Positions 15,935 through 25,900 are shown, numbered from the stretch's first letter. The stretch: DNA of 35,453 bases from Okeania sp. SIO2C9 (GCF_010672455.1 NZ_JAAHGO010000034.1:56674-92126), one strand, 5' to 3'. Program-made: numbers and translations. Notes: generated by a model not told the origin, from the sequence alone.

Positions 15935-18466
15935 ATGATTTTAACAACATTATTAGTATCAAAGAATTGGTCAATTTTTTCTGTAAGAGCTGTTTTAACT
16001 ACTGTTATTCATCAGCTTCGATTATTAATAACATCCGAAGAAAACCCTAGTTTGAGTACTAATATTTGGAATTCCGAGACATCCCGGGCTTCAGATCGAC
16101 CAGAATACACGCAAGACGCAGGTGGACGAGGAAGTACATCCGAGACATCCTGGGCTTCAGATCGACCAGAATACACGCAAGATGCAGGCGGTCGAGGAAG
16201 TACATCCGAGACATCCTGGGCTTCAGATCGACCAGAATACACGCAAGACGCAGGCGGTCGAGGAAGTACATCCGAGACATCCTGGGCTTCAGATCGACCA
16301 GAATACACGCAAGACGCAGGCGGTCGAGGAGAGACATCTAATAATCCAGAATTATCTCCTGAAACACCTAAGCAAACCCCCAACTTTCATGCTTTGCTCA
16401 TCGGAATTGACTTCTATTTTCCCCATAAATTAGAAGGTGGCAGCTACAAAAATTTACGGGGTTGTGTTCGAGATATTAATCATGTTGAAACCTATTTAAA
16501 AAATACTTTCAACCTGACCCCCGACCAAATTATTAAACTCACTGCTACTGCTTCCGATAATCCCAAACAACCCAAAGAAACCCCCGAATTTTTACCAACT
16601 TATCAGAATATAGTTGCTAAATTTAAAGAGGTAACAGCTAAAGCAAAACCTCAAGACCAAGTATATATTCATTACTCTGGTCATGGCGGACAAGCGAAAA
16701 CAATTTTTCCCAAAATTAAAGATATTTCTGGTTTGGATGAAGGTTTAGTTCCTACGGATATTGGTCAACCAAATTCTAACTATTTACGGGATTTAGAATT
16801 TGCTAAACTGCTCCAAGAAATGGTTGAAAAAGAGTTAGTTGTTACCCTGGTACTTGATAGTTGTCATTCTGGAGGAGCAACAAGAGAAAGGGAAGATGAC
16901 CAGGTTCGTGCTGGGGGTTTTATTGACATGACTCCCCGACAAACTGATAGTTTAGTTGCACCAATTCAAAAATTAGAAGAAAATTGGAAAAATTCAACAG
17001 CAAATAGTCAGAATATTACTGTAGTTAATGGTTTGTTACCAGAACCAAAAGGTTATACTTTAATTGCAGCTTGCCAAGATAATGAATCTGCTTATGAAGA
17101 TGTTTTTGAAGGAACAGAATGCAACGGTGCTTTAACTTATTTTCTGTTAAAAGCCTTGCGGAAATTTGGCAAAGAACTTTCTACAGAAGAGCTATTTAAT
17201 CGGATTTATAATTTGATTCATAATTGGCAAGAAAAACAAACACCGATGTTAATTGGAGAGACAAAACGGAGTTTTTTCGGCAATCAATTTGTTGTTAGTA
17301 GTCCTACTCCTACGGTAATGGATGTAGATATTGCTAAAAACCGAGTCAAAATCCAAGTTGGGCAAGCTAATGGTTTTAAAAAAGGAGCTGAATTTGAGAT
17401 TTTCAAATTTAGGACTAGGGATTTTCAAGACAGCCAAAATAAAATTGCTACAGTCAAAATTGTCGAATTAGGAGCATCTGATAGTTGGGCAGAAGTAACA
17501 GAGTTACACAATATCAGAACCATCAATAATGATTTGAAAGCAGGAATGATTGAAATAGGTTCGCCTGCTGTATTTATCAGTCCAGGGGTGAAACAAATTC
17601 GGAAAATTGCTCTGATTTTGCCAAAAAAGTTACCGGAAATTCCTGGTGTAAATGTGGCGTTATTGCCTAATATTCTCCCAGCTAAAAAAGAGCAAGTTGC
17701 AGGTCATCGCTGGATAGAATTTTGTTCTGAAATGGATAAGGATGTAGATTATTTTGTTTCTCTAAATGCTGCTGGTGAATATTGGGTTTTGGATGCTGAA
17801 AAAGAGCCGATTAAAAATATTATTTTTCCGATAAAAGCGGATGAACCAGAAGCTAGTCAAAAGTTAATTAATCGGTTAATTCATCTTGCAAAATATCAGA
17901 GTATTTTGGATTTAGAGAATGACGTATATTTTCCGGCATTAAATGGAAAGTTAAAAGTGGAATTGGGTAATAAGACAAAGAAGGGAGATTTTTTGCCTTT
18001 AGAAATCAACAACAATAATCTTTATGAATTAGAGGAAGATGAGCAGATTTTTCTCCGAATACACAATCAATCTAATCGAACTTTAAATGTCACAGCTTTA
18101 ATACTTCAGGCCGATTTAAGTATTGAAAAATTATATCCTGAAGGTGCTGGTTATGAAGTGGTAGAACCTGGGCAAAAAATAGCAGACGAAGAGGAAATAA
18201 TCATCTCATTGCCAGAAAATTATCAGGAAGGGATAGATGTGATTAAAGTATTTGCCACTTTAGATGCAACTAATTTTCAAATATTAGAATTACCAGCATT
18301 AGACCAATCTCGAAAAGGATTTGATAATCAACAACCTACTAATGCTTTAGAAGAATTATTAGTAGCAATTATTGATGAAAATTCACCCCAACGAAATATG
18401 AAGATGAAAACTTCTGCTAGTAGGAAATGGACGACAGAAAAAGTGGAGGTGTTGATTAAGAAGTAG
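15935..18466 (+). CDS. Caspase-like (peptidase C14) protease with N-terminal 22-residue repeats and DUF4384-like tail
   Basis: The 843-residue protein holds a caspase-hemoglobinase domain at about 147-410. The His is His250 in HYSGHGGQ and the catalytic Cys is Cys310 in VLDSCHSGG. Cyanobacterial orthocaspases of this class usually cut after Arg or Lys. The C-terminal 160 residues (about 680-800) have the beta-rich pattern of DUF4384, with LYPEGAGYEVVEPGQ. Residues 47-132 are four near-identical copies of a 22-residue unit (ASDRPEYTQDAGGRG core) between a hydrophobic N-terminus (1-40) and the protease. The repeats contain Arg, so self-cleavage there is conceivable. The gene begins the plus-strand run of death-domain-type genes (NACHT, CHAT, STAND). 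A role as a cell-death or stress protease follows from the family; its trigger is not visible. The N-terminal region looks inserted and low in family similarity. Confidence 0.9.
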   Translation: MILTTLLVSKNWSIFSVRAVLTTVIHQLRLLITSEENPSLSTNIWNSETSRASDRPEYTQDAGGRGSTSETSWASDRPEYTQDAGGRGSTSETSWASDRPEYTQDAGGRGSTSETSWASDRPEYTQDAGGRGETSNNPELSPETPKQTPNFHALLIGIDFYFPHKLEGGSYKNLRGCVRDINHVETYLKNTFNLTPDQIIKLTATASDNPKQPKETPEFLPTYQNIVAKFKEVTAKAKPQDQVYIHYSGHGGQAKTIFPKIKDISGLDEGLVPTDIGQPNSNYLRDLEFAKLLQEMVEKELVVTLVLDSCHSGGATREREDDQVRAGGFIDMTPRQTDSLVAPIQKLEENWKNSTANSQNITVVNGLLPEPKGYTLIAACQDNESAYEDVFEGTECNGALTYFLLKALRKFGKELSTEELFNRIYNLIHNWQEKQTPMLIGETKRSFFGNQFVVSSPTPTVMDVDIAKNRVKIQVGQANGFKKGAEFEIFKFRTRDFQDSQNKIATVKIVELGASDSWAEVTELHNIRTINNDLKAGMIEIGSPAVFISPGVKQIRKIALILPKKLPEIPGVNVALLPNILPAKKEQVAGHRWIEFCSEMDKDVDYFVSLNAAGEYWVLDAEKEPIKNIIFPIKADEPEASQKLINRLIHLAKYQSILDLENDVYFPALNGKLKVELGNKTKKGDFLPLEINNNNLYELEEDEQIFLRIHNQSNRTLNVTALILQADLSIEKLYPEGAGYEVVEPGQKIADEEEIIISLPENYQEGIDVIKVFATLDATNFQILELPALDQSRKGFDNQQPTNALEELLVAIIDENSPQRNMKMKTSASRKWTTEKVEVLIKK
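16073..16330 (+). repeat. 66-bp in-frame tandem repeat, four copies, inside the caspase-like gene
   Basis: Units start at 16073, 16139, 16205 and 16271 with an exact 66-bp period; the last is shortened to 60. Copies differ at only a few bases. The unit is open in several frames on both strands, which explains the overlapping ORFs there. Confidence 0.95.
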
Positions 18467-18467
18467 T

Positions 18468-18487
18468 CAGGAGACAGGAGACAGGAG
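18468..18487. repeat. aggagac heptamers directly after the caspase stop codon
   Basis: Two to three 7-bp units (caggaga) follow the TAG at once. The same placement 3' of a stop is seen after 15110 and after the minus-strand stop at 11191. Confidence 0.75.
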
Positions 18488-18543
18488 TTGAAAAATGCTA
18501 TATTTCTGGTAGATAAACAATCATCTTACAGCAGTAGACCATA

Positions 18544-18571
18544 GTAGGGACGTTGCATGCAACGTCCCTAC
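18544..18571. repeat. Perfect 28-bp palindrome (dispersed repeat)
   Basis: The arm gtagggacgttgca is followed by its exact complement. A damaged copy with the same left arm lies at 22434-22463. It could form a strong hairpin. It has no T-run, so I do not call it a terminator. Confidence 0.9.
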
Positions 18572-18651
18572 AGGGTTTTGGTTATGGCGATGTGGTTCAT
18601 CAAGAGCGAAAAGCGCTGTAATTTAAGATTGTCAAATTAATTTAAGCCAGT

Positions 18652-18668
18652 GGGAGCATCTTGCTCCC
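18652..18668. repeat. Short palindromic repeat upstream of the NACHT gene
   Basis: gggagcatcttgctccc is an imperfect palindrome. A related gagcaagatgct core recurs in tandem at 27211-27260. The GTG just after it is unlikely to be the NACHT start. Confidence 0.7.
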
Positions 18669-18752
18669 GTGCCAGGTATTCTTTATTTGCTGTATAGTAA
18701 TGGTATACAGAACTACCAAAACCTCAATTTTCAGATTTCAGAACCAAGCATT

Positions 18753-20966
18753 ATGACTCAACAACCCAATTCCAATAAACACATAAGTATTGATGGTGAT
18801 GCCTCTGTTGAAGGTCAAGTTGGTCAAGCTGGACGAGATTTAATTCAGACTGTGACAGTTTATGAAGGCATTAGTATTGCTGGTTTGTTTCGTCGAGAAG
18901 TCAAACCTCCAACTCAACAAGAATATCGCTGGCGCAAAAAACTACTCGACCAAGTTCAACAATATTGGGTAAAAGATGTATTGGAAAGGTCTCTGCATAA
19001 TCAAGTGATGATAGACCTGGGACTTGAAGCACGAGATGATCTAGTCGAACGTCCTTTTGGTAATATTCAAATTTCCCCTCAAGAGTCACAACAACCTATA
19101 TCTATAACTGGCAGCATCAGCACTGTATTCGGTCGTCTGGGGGAAGGGCGAACTTTACTAATTTTAGGTGAACCCGGAGCAGGGAAAACAACGATGTTGT
19201 TGAAATTGACACGGGATCTAATTGCTAAAACCGATCAAAACTTGAATCAACCTATACCCGTGGTTTTAAATTTATCCTCTTGGGCAAAAAAGCAGCAAAA
19301 AATCGCTGAGTGGTTAGTTGATGAACTTCTGAGTAACTATGGTGCAAATAAATCTCTGGGTAAATATTGGGTGCAAGAGCAACAACTGTTACTGCTACTC
19401 GATGGTTTGGATGAGGTGAAAGCACAACATCGAGAAGCTTGCGTGCAGGCAATTAATCAATTTATGCAAGACTATGGGTTAGTTGAGATGGTAGTCTGTA
19501 GTCGCATCAAAGACTATGAAGCTCTCTCATGTCGTCTGAAATTGAGGGGTGGTATCTATGTTCAACCTCTAACATCAGAGCAAATTAACCAATATTTAGA
19601 TAAAGCAGGGTCACAACTACAGGGACTACGAACCTTACTGCAGCAAGATACAGCTTTGCAAGAGATGATGAAATCTCCCCTGACTCTAAGTATTGTCAGC
19701 ATTGCTTACAAAGATATCTCTGCTGAAAATTTACCACAAATGGGTTCTATTAAGGAACGTCGTCGGCATCTTTTTGATACTTATATTGAGCAGATGTTTC
19801 ACCGTCATGGACGAACTAAGACGATGAAATATAAACCGGAGCAAACTAAACATTGGCTGACTTGGTTGGCAACTCGGATGGTGCAGGAGTCTCGAACTGT
19901 GTTTTTGATTGAGAAAATGCAGCCTACTTGGCTAAAAACTAAAGCCGAACGTATCTTTTATCGTATTGCGAGTGGAGTAACTTCGGGGTTAATTTTTGGG
20001 CCGATTTTAGGAATAATATCCGGACTGATTTTGTGGTTTTTCAGGCTGATTTCTGCTGGACTGGTTAATGGATTGCAAGATGGGCTAATTTCTGGGCTGA
20101 TTTCTGGACTCATTTATGGGCTAATTTGTGGACTCGCTAAAGGAGAAATTCAAACTGTTGAAAGCTTAAAATTTTCAGGTCAAGAATTTAAGAAAAACAG
20201 CAAAAAAGGTTTACAGTTTGGGTTGCTTTCTGGATTGATTTATGGGCTGATTTTTGGACTGTATTATCGTCTAACTCAAACAACCCTGATTATGGGTATC
20301 ATTTCTGGTCTGATTTCGGGGCTTTTATATACAATTATTCAAGCCACCAAGGGGCCAGAAATCGAAAGCAAAAAGAGTCCAAATCAAGGAATTAAAAATT
20401 CCACATTAAATGCTGTACTTCTGGGACTGTTACCCGCTTTGATTGTCGTTCCGATTCGAGTACTGATTTATCGAAAATATCTTCAATTGATAGGAATTGA
20501 TAGTAAGCTACTCTGGGAAGTTTTTGTGATTTTTGGAGTTTTTGATCTCGGTATTGGGCTGATTTTTGGCGGAGGAATTGCTGTTATCCAACACTTTATT
20601 TTACATTATTTCCTTACAAAAAAAAGCGTTTTACCTTGGAATTATACTCGGTTTCTAGATGACGCCACAGAATTAATATTCATGCAAAAAGTTGGGGGTG
20701 GTTACATATTTATTCACCGGATGTTATTGGAACATTTTGCTCAGGTTGAACCAGAAACTATTCCAGAAAGTTCCGTTCAAATTTCTCAGTCAATAGACCT
20801 AGTAAATAAACAAACTTTAGAGGGATTAAATTATGTCCAATCAGAACAAGCTCAAACTTCAGAATCTGAATCAGTTTCACATAAAATTTGTAGCAATTGC
20901 CATCATGAAAATTTACCTGATTCTAGCTTTTGTTCCCAGTGTGGAACAGCTCTAAATTCTTGCTAA
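18753..20966 (+). CDS. Membrane NACHT NTPase with N-terminal VGQAGRD motif and C-terminal zinc ribbon
   Basis: I choose the ATG at 18753 (737 residues). A GTG at 18669 would add 28 residues but lies at a dispersed palindrome. Residues 15-34 carry a Gly-rich motif, GQVGQAGRDLIQT, shared with the CHAT protein downstream. A helical region (60-110) precedes the NACHT domain: Walker A GEPGAGKT (139-146), Walker B LLLLLDGLDE near 210-220, and arginine-bearing VVCSRI after it. From about 400 to 640 there are many hydrophobic segments built on a repeated GLISGLI/GLIYGLI theme, typical of cyanobacterial NACHT proteins. A VGGGYIFIHRMLLEHF block follows. The tail is a zinc ribbon, Cys713, Cys716, Cys727, Cys730 (CX2C-X10-CX2C). 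I infer a membrane-bound NLR-like switch that passes its signal to the CHAT protease. Confidence 0.88.
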   Translation: MTQQPNSNKHISIDGDASVEGQVGQAGRDLIQTVTVYEGISIAGLFRREVKPPTQQEYRWRKKLLDQVQQYWVKDVLERSLHNQVMIDLGLEARDDLVERPFGNIQISPQESQQPISITGSISTVFGRLGEGRTLLILGEPGAGKTTMLLKLTRDLIAKTDQNLNQPIPVVLNLSSWAKKQQKIAEWLVDELLSNYGANKSLGKYWVQEQQLLLLLDGLDEVKAQHREACVQAINQFMQDYGLVEMVVCSRIKDYEALSCRLKLRGGIYVQPLTSEQINQYLDKAGSQLQGLRTLLQQDTALQEMMKSPLTLSIVSIAYKDISAENLPQMGSIKERRRHLFDTYIEQMFHRHGRTKTMKYKPEQTKHWLTWLATRMVQESRTVFLIEKMQPTWLKTKAERIFYRIASGVTSGLIFGPILGIISGLILWFFRLISAGLVNGLQDGLISGLISGLIYGLICGLAKGEIQTVESLKFSGQEFKKNSKKGLQFGLLSGLIYGLIFGLYYRLTQTTLIMGIISGLISGLLYTIIQATKGPEIESKKSPNQGIKNSTLNAVLLGLLPALIVVPIRVLIYRKYLQLIGIDSKLLWEVFVIFGVFDLGIGLIFGGGIAVIQHFILHYFLTKKSVLPWNYTRFLDDATELIFMQKVGGGYIFIHRMLLEHFAQVEPETIPESSVQISQSIDLVNKQTLEGLNYVQSEQAQTSESESVSHKICSNCHHENLPDSSFCSQCGTALNSC

Positions 20967-21197
20967 TTGTTTATAATTGTGCTTTTGCACTAAAAAAATT
21001 ATTCGGGTTAGAGCATAACTACTGGACTGACACGCCTAAAAATGTAGGTTGGGTAGAACGAAGTGATACCCAACACAGCCTTATTATTGTTGGGTTTCCT
21101 ACGTCAACCCAACCTACTAAAATAATTAAATCATCTTGTTTGTAGTTGTGCTTTAGCACCCTAAAAAAAGATTCGGGCTAAAGCCCTACTACGAGCT
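20967..21197. repeat. Two direct copies of a 60-bp element flanking a palindromic repeat
   Basis: The element at 20967-21025 (ttgtttataattgtgc onward) recurs at 21137-21197 with changes; both contain gtgctt-t-gca and an attcggg(c/t)ta-agc block. Between them, 21044-21117 has inverted ends gtaggttggg / cccaacctac with internal tacccaaca / tgttgggt arms, a palindrome common between cyanobacterial genes. The whole 230 bases look like nested insertion of one repeat into another. Confidence 0.7.
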
Positions 21198-21204
21198 ATT
21201 AATT

Positions 21205-21210
21205 AAAGGA
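21205..21210 (+). promoter_or_regulatory. Ribosome-binding site of the CHAT gene
   Basis: AAAGGA ten bases before the ATG at 21221 supports this start. Confidence 0.6.
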
Positions 21211-21220
21211 AATTATAGCC

Positions 21221-22321
21221 ATGAAAAAAATACTAATATTCTTATCAAATCCCACAAATTCAAGTCAGTTACGTTTAGGCAAAGAACATAACGCAATTGA
21301 TGATGCGTTGAAACAATCAAAAAAACGAGATGAATTTCAAGTAGTCAGTAAATTAGCCGTTCGAGTCAAAGATTTACGACGAACATTATTAGAATTAGAA
21401 GATAATGAACAGGCAATTGTGCATTTTTCCGGCCATGGTGCAGGTAGTGACGGACTAATTTTAGAAGATGATTCGGGGAAAATAAAACTTGTCAGTACTG
21501 AAGCCTTAGCCATACTTTTTAAACAGTTTCAACAGCAAGTAGAATGTGTAATTCTTAATGCCTGCTATAGCGAACAACAAGCCGAAGCAGTTCATCAACA
21601 TATTGACTGTGTGATTGGTATGAATAAAGTAATTGGAGATGTAGCAGCAATTAATTTTGCTACAGCATTTTACGAAGCATTAGGAGCAGGAAAAACCTAT
21701 GAAAAATGTTTTGAATTTGCTCGTGGTTCTCTGAATTTACAAGGAATTCCTGAGTCAGAAACCCCCAAAATTCGATATCGACCTCAACGTAATAATTCTG
21801 ATATTCAGGAAGCTAAAGAAACAAAAAATCCAGATAATTCATCTTCTCCGCCTGTATCTCAAACAATGACATTTAGTGGAGGTAATGTTCAAGGTCCAGT
21901 GGGTCAAGCTGGACGTGACCTAACTCAAACTGCCAATCAATCCCAATCTTTTGCTAATGTTAGTTTTAGTGGAAGTGGTAATAATTTTAACGCTATAAAT
22001 AGTGCCAGTGGTAGTGTAAATATAGACCAAAGCCAAACTCAAACTTTTGGAGAAAATTCTGAATCAAAAATAGAAACAGTATTAGCTGAATTAGAAAAAC
22101 TTAAACAGGAAATTGCTACAACAAGTTCTCTCAGTTTAATTCAGAAGAAACAAGTCGAAATTCCTGTGGAAATGCTCGAAACAGAATTAAAGAAACCTCA
22201 ACCTGACAAAGGCTTAATAGATGAAGCAGTTGAGGCACTGGAAAAAGGATTAGAAGGTGTAGAAAAATTAGCTGGACCTGTGATGAAAGTTGCAACAATT
22301 TTAGCCAAAGTTTGGGTTTAA
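21221..22321 (+). CDS. CHAT-domain protease with two tandem NTPase-matching motifs in its linker
   Basis: The 366-residue protein starts with a compact CHAT domain (1-185), a caspase/separase-like cysteine protease. Its dyad is His72 in HFSGHGAG and Cys115 in LNACYSEQQ. The linker (190-280) is rich in Asn, Ser, Gly and Gln and contains two motifs. The first is GGNVQGPVGQAGRDLTQT (220-237), matching the N-terminus of the NACHT protein just upstream. The second spans 249-271 (FSGSGNNFNAIN ... VNIDQS) and matches residues 22-43 of the nSTAND proteins downstream. The C-terminal 85 residues are helical: a coiled coil, then LEGVEKLAGPVMKVATILAK and WV, hydrophobic enough to touch a membrane. I infer an effector recruited by both NTPase types. 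No targeting signal is visible. Loss of either catalytic residue is not seen. Confidence 0.88.
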   Translation: MKKILIFLSNPTNSSQLRLGKEHNAIDDALKQSKKRDEFQVVSKLAVRVKDLRRTLLELEDNEQAIVHFSGHGAGSDGLILEDDSGKIKLVSTEALAILFKQFQQQVECVILNACYSEQQAEAVHQHIDCVIGMNKVIGDVAAINFATAFYEALGAGKTYEKCFEFARGSLNLQGIPESETPKIRYRPQRNNSDIQEAKETKNPDNSSSPPVSQTMTFSGGNVQGPVGQAGRDLTQTANQSQSFANVSFSGSGNNFNAINSASGSVNIDQSQTQTFGENSESKIETVLAELEKLKQEIATTSSLSLIQKKQVEIPVEMLETELKKPQPDKGLIDEAVEALEKGLEGVEKLAGPVMKVATILAKVWV

Positions 22322-22474
22322 TTTTCTGTCTTAATCAAGGGTGAGATTACTTCGGGGGTTTTGCGTCTACCTACTTATACAAATTTGATAAATGTTTGCT
22401 ACATTTTCGCATTGCGGGGGAGTAGGGGAGTGGGTAGGGACGTTGCATAAGGGCGTCCGTACAGGGAGAGTTCA

Positions 22475-22514
22475 ACAATGAATAATGAATAATGAATAAT
22501 GAATAATGAATAAT
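22475..22514. repeat. gaataat heptamer tandem repeat
   Basis: About five and a half copies of the 7-bp unit; STRR class. Confidence 0.9.
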
Positions 22515-22559
22515 TACCTTTCCTTGAAAAGAAGAGGATTGACTAATAATGAAAATTTT

Positions 22560-22681
22560 TTCTTCTCTTGGTCGATTGGATATGGCTCCGAGACCTCGCC
22601 ATCTCACCCTTCGGGAAGCTGCGCTAACGACCGCTTATTATCCCCTTAAAAGGGGAGGCGCATACCCACAATTTTTCGGTA
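22560..22681 (-). repeat. Dispersed repeat family B, copy 4 (inverted, both modules)
   Basis: Reading the minus strand from 22681: taccgaaaaattgtggg, atgcgcctcccc, the ccccttttaagggg hairpin, ataa-gcggtcgttagcgc, agcttcccgaaggg, cgaggtctcgg and atatccaatcgaccaagaga. The order is the same as in copy 2. Confidence 0.85.
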
Positions 22682-22977
22682 AAAATAAGAATAATTAACA
22701 AGAACTGGCTAAGAATTATCAAAAAAAGTATTCAGTCTGTGTTAATTACTTAATAATTGAAGTCTCACTTAAATATAGCATTCTTTTTTCAAATTGGTAT
22801 TATACTATTTCACGGAATTCAGAAGTCATAAGTCAGATTTAATCCACTAAAAACTTTGACAATACAATAGTTTCAGGCAATTATTTTACATTTCAAGGAG
22901 CGAAACTATTTGTGAAATTCTTAAAGTGAATTGGTATTAGTTAATTAGATTCAAATAATATCTTCAATAACTATATT

Positions 22978-25900
22978 ATGACTACAGAACAAAACGAAAA
23001 ATCCCTATCCAATCAAAACCAAACTACTGGAAATATAGAGTTTTTTGGTAACGAAAATGCCATGAATTCTGTAAATTCAGCCAATGATGTAAGTATTAAT
23101 CAATCTCGGACTGTTATTTATAACTATTATTATCGAGAACAAATGGTTCTCACTCCGGCTGAGGAAAATGCCGATGATAATTTACCTTGCCCTTATCAAG
23201 GTTTATATCATTTTAATCCAGAGAATACCGAATATTTCTTTGGGCGAGAAGTATTTGTTGAAGAACTCTATCAATATACAGAAACTCGAAATTTTGTTCC
23301 CGTGTTAGGTGCGTCAGGAAGTGGAAAATCTTCAGTGATTTTAGCAGGATTAGTACCAAAATTAGTCAAAACTGGACATTGGCAATTTACCCATTTTCGT
23401 CCAGGAACAGACCCGTTTTATGCTCTAGCTCGTGCCTTAATTCCACTCTACGCACCGAACCTAAATGAAACCCAACTTCTGACTCAAACTGACGACTTAT
23501 CTGAGTATCTAAAAGATACAAAAAAGACGAATCAATTATCCAAAGTTTTTGCACAAATACAACATAATCATCCCCATAACAGAACTTTATTAATTGCCGA
23601 TCAATTTGAGGAACTTTACACCCTTTGTAATGATGAACAAACCCGTCGGAAATTTCTTGATACTCTCTTACATACATTCCGGTCTTTCACCGAAAAATCA
23701 TCTTTATCAACAGTATTAGTTGCCACGATGCGGGCAGATTTTTTAGGGAATGTATTGTCTTATCCACCATTAGCTGATGTCTTGCGAAATGGGGATGTAA
23801 AAATCCGTTCTATGAATGTAGAAGAACTAAGAGAAGTTATTGAAAAACCTGCTCAAAAATTAGGTGTCAATTTTGAAAGCGGACTGGTTGAACGTATTCT
23901 TGAAGATGTAGACAAAGAACCGGGAAATTTACCCCTATTAGAATTTGCTCTAACAGAACTTTGGAAACAACGAAAAAGCCAAAAATTAACTCATCAAGCT
24001 TATGAAGAAATAGGTCAAGTTTCCGGTGCATTAACTCGTTATGCTGATGACAAATTTAGTAAACTTAAACCAGAAGAACAACAACAAGTCCATCGAATTT
24101 TTGTGCAGTTAGTTCGCCCTGGTGCAGGCACAGAAGATACCCGACGAGTGGCAACTAGAGCAGAATTAAACCAGAAAAACTGGAATTTAGTCAAAAAATT
24201 AGCTGATGCACGGTTAGTTGTCACCAGTCGTACTGTTGTTAGCAGTGAAACAGAAAATAATTCTGGGCAAGAAACCGTTGAGGTAGTCCATGAAGCCTTA
24301 ATTAGAAACTGGGGTCAACTAAAAGAATGGATGGAAAATGATCGAGAATTTCGTGCCTGGCAAGAACGACTGCGGGGAGCAATGCATCAGTGGGAGGAAA
24401 TGAAACGGGATAAGGGGCAGCTATTACGGGGAGTGGCGTTGCTTCAGGCCCAGGAACAACTGAAAGACCGTCGGGATGAACTGTCACAAGGGGAGCAAGA
24501 ATTTATTCGGAAAAGTCAGAAATATAAACAACGTAAACGTCAACGAATGTTAGCAGGAATGGTCGCATTTTCCGTGATAATTTCCCTACTTGCTGTGTGG
24601 TCAGAAATTCAACGACGCAAAGCTGTCATCAGTGAACTAAAAGCCGAGATCAGAGGTTTAAATATTCGCTTAGTCTCCGGACAGAGAACCTTAGATTTAC
24701 AGTTAGAGGCCCTGAAACTGGAGCAAGGAGCAAATGGAACAACAGCAGAGATCCAGACTACTGATATTCTGCAAAAAACTTTTGACTGGCAGGGACATAA
24801 AGAAATTAATAGGTTAGAGGGGCATGAGAATTCAGTCAACGGTGTAGCATTTAGCCCCCAAGGGGATTTGATTGCTTCTGCCAGTGCAGACAAGACAGTG
24901 AAACTGTGGAGACCAGATGGGACATTAGTCCGGACTCTCACCGGCCATGAGAATTATGTCAACGGTGTAGCATTTAGCCCCCAAGGGGATTTGATTGCTT
25001 CTGCCAGTGCAGACAAGACAGTGAAACTGTGGAGACCAGATGGGACATTAGTCCGGACTCTCACCGGCCATGAGAATTATGTCTGGGATGTAGCATTTAG
25101 CCTCCAAGGGGATTTGATTGCTTCGGCGAGTGATGACAAGACAGTGAAACTGTGGAGACCAGATGGTACTTTAGTCCGGACTCTCACCGGCCATGAGAAT
25201 TATGTCTACGGTGTAGCATTTAGCCCTCAAGGGGATTTGATTGCTTCTGCCAGTCGTGACAAGACAGTGAAACTGTGGAGACTAGATGGTACTTTAGTCC
25301 GGACTCTCACCGGCCATGAGAATTATGTCAACGGTGTAGCATTTAGCCCCCAAGGGGATTTGATTGCTTCGGCGAGTGATGACAAGACAGTGAAACTGTG
25401 GAGACTAGATGGCACTTTACTCCGGAATATCATCGGCCATGAGAATTCAGTCTGGCGTGTAGCATTTAGCCCCCAAGGGGATTTGATTGCTTCGGCGAGT
25501 GATGACAAGACAGTGAAACTGTGGAGACCAGATGGCACTTTAGTCCGGAATATCATCGGCCATGAGAATTCAGTCTGGCGTGTAGCATTTAGCCCCCAAG
25601 GGGATTTGATTGCTTCGGCGAGTGGTGACAAGACAGTGAAACTGTGGAGACCAGATGGCACTTTAGTCCGGAATATCATCGGCCATGAGAATTCAGTCTG
25701 GCGTGTAGCATTTAGCCCCCAAGGGGATTTGATTGCTTCGGCGAGTGATGACAAGACAGTGAAACTGTGGAGACCAGATGGCACTTTAGTCCGGACTCTC
25801 ACCGGCCATGAGAATTATGTCAGGGGTGTAGCATTTAGCCCCCAAGGGGATTTGATTGCTTCGGCGAGTGATGACAAGACAGTGAAACTGTGGAGACCAA

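Larger units (their letters stand above)
22322..22977. other. Gap between CHAT and first STAND gene
   Basis: No gene is visible. It contains a damaged copy of the 18544 palindrome (22434-22463), gaataat heptamers (22475-22514) and an inverted family B repeat (22560-22681). The last 200 bases are AT-rich and should carry the STAND promoter, but I cannot fix its boxes. Confidence 0.6.

Noticed and set aside
16012-16433. Overlapping ORFs in other frames across the caspase repeats
   Set aside because: The 66-bp period keeps several frames open; only the +1 frame joins to the protease domain.
18669-18752. Upstream GTG start for the NACHT gene
   Set aside because: It lies directly at the end of a dispersed palindrome and the added 28 residues have no pattern; the ATG at 18753 starts just before the conserved motif.
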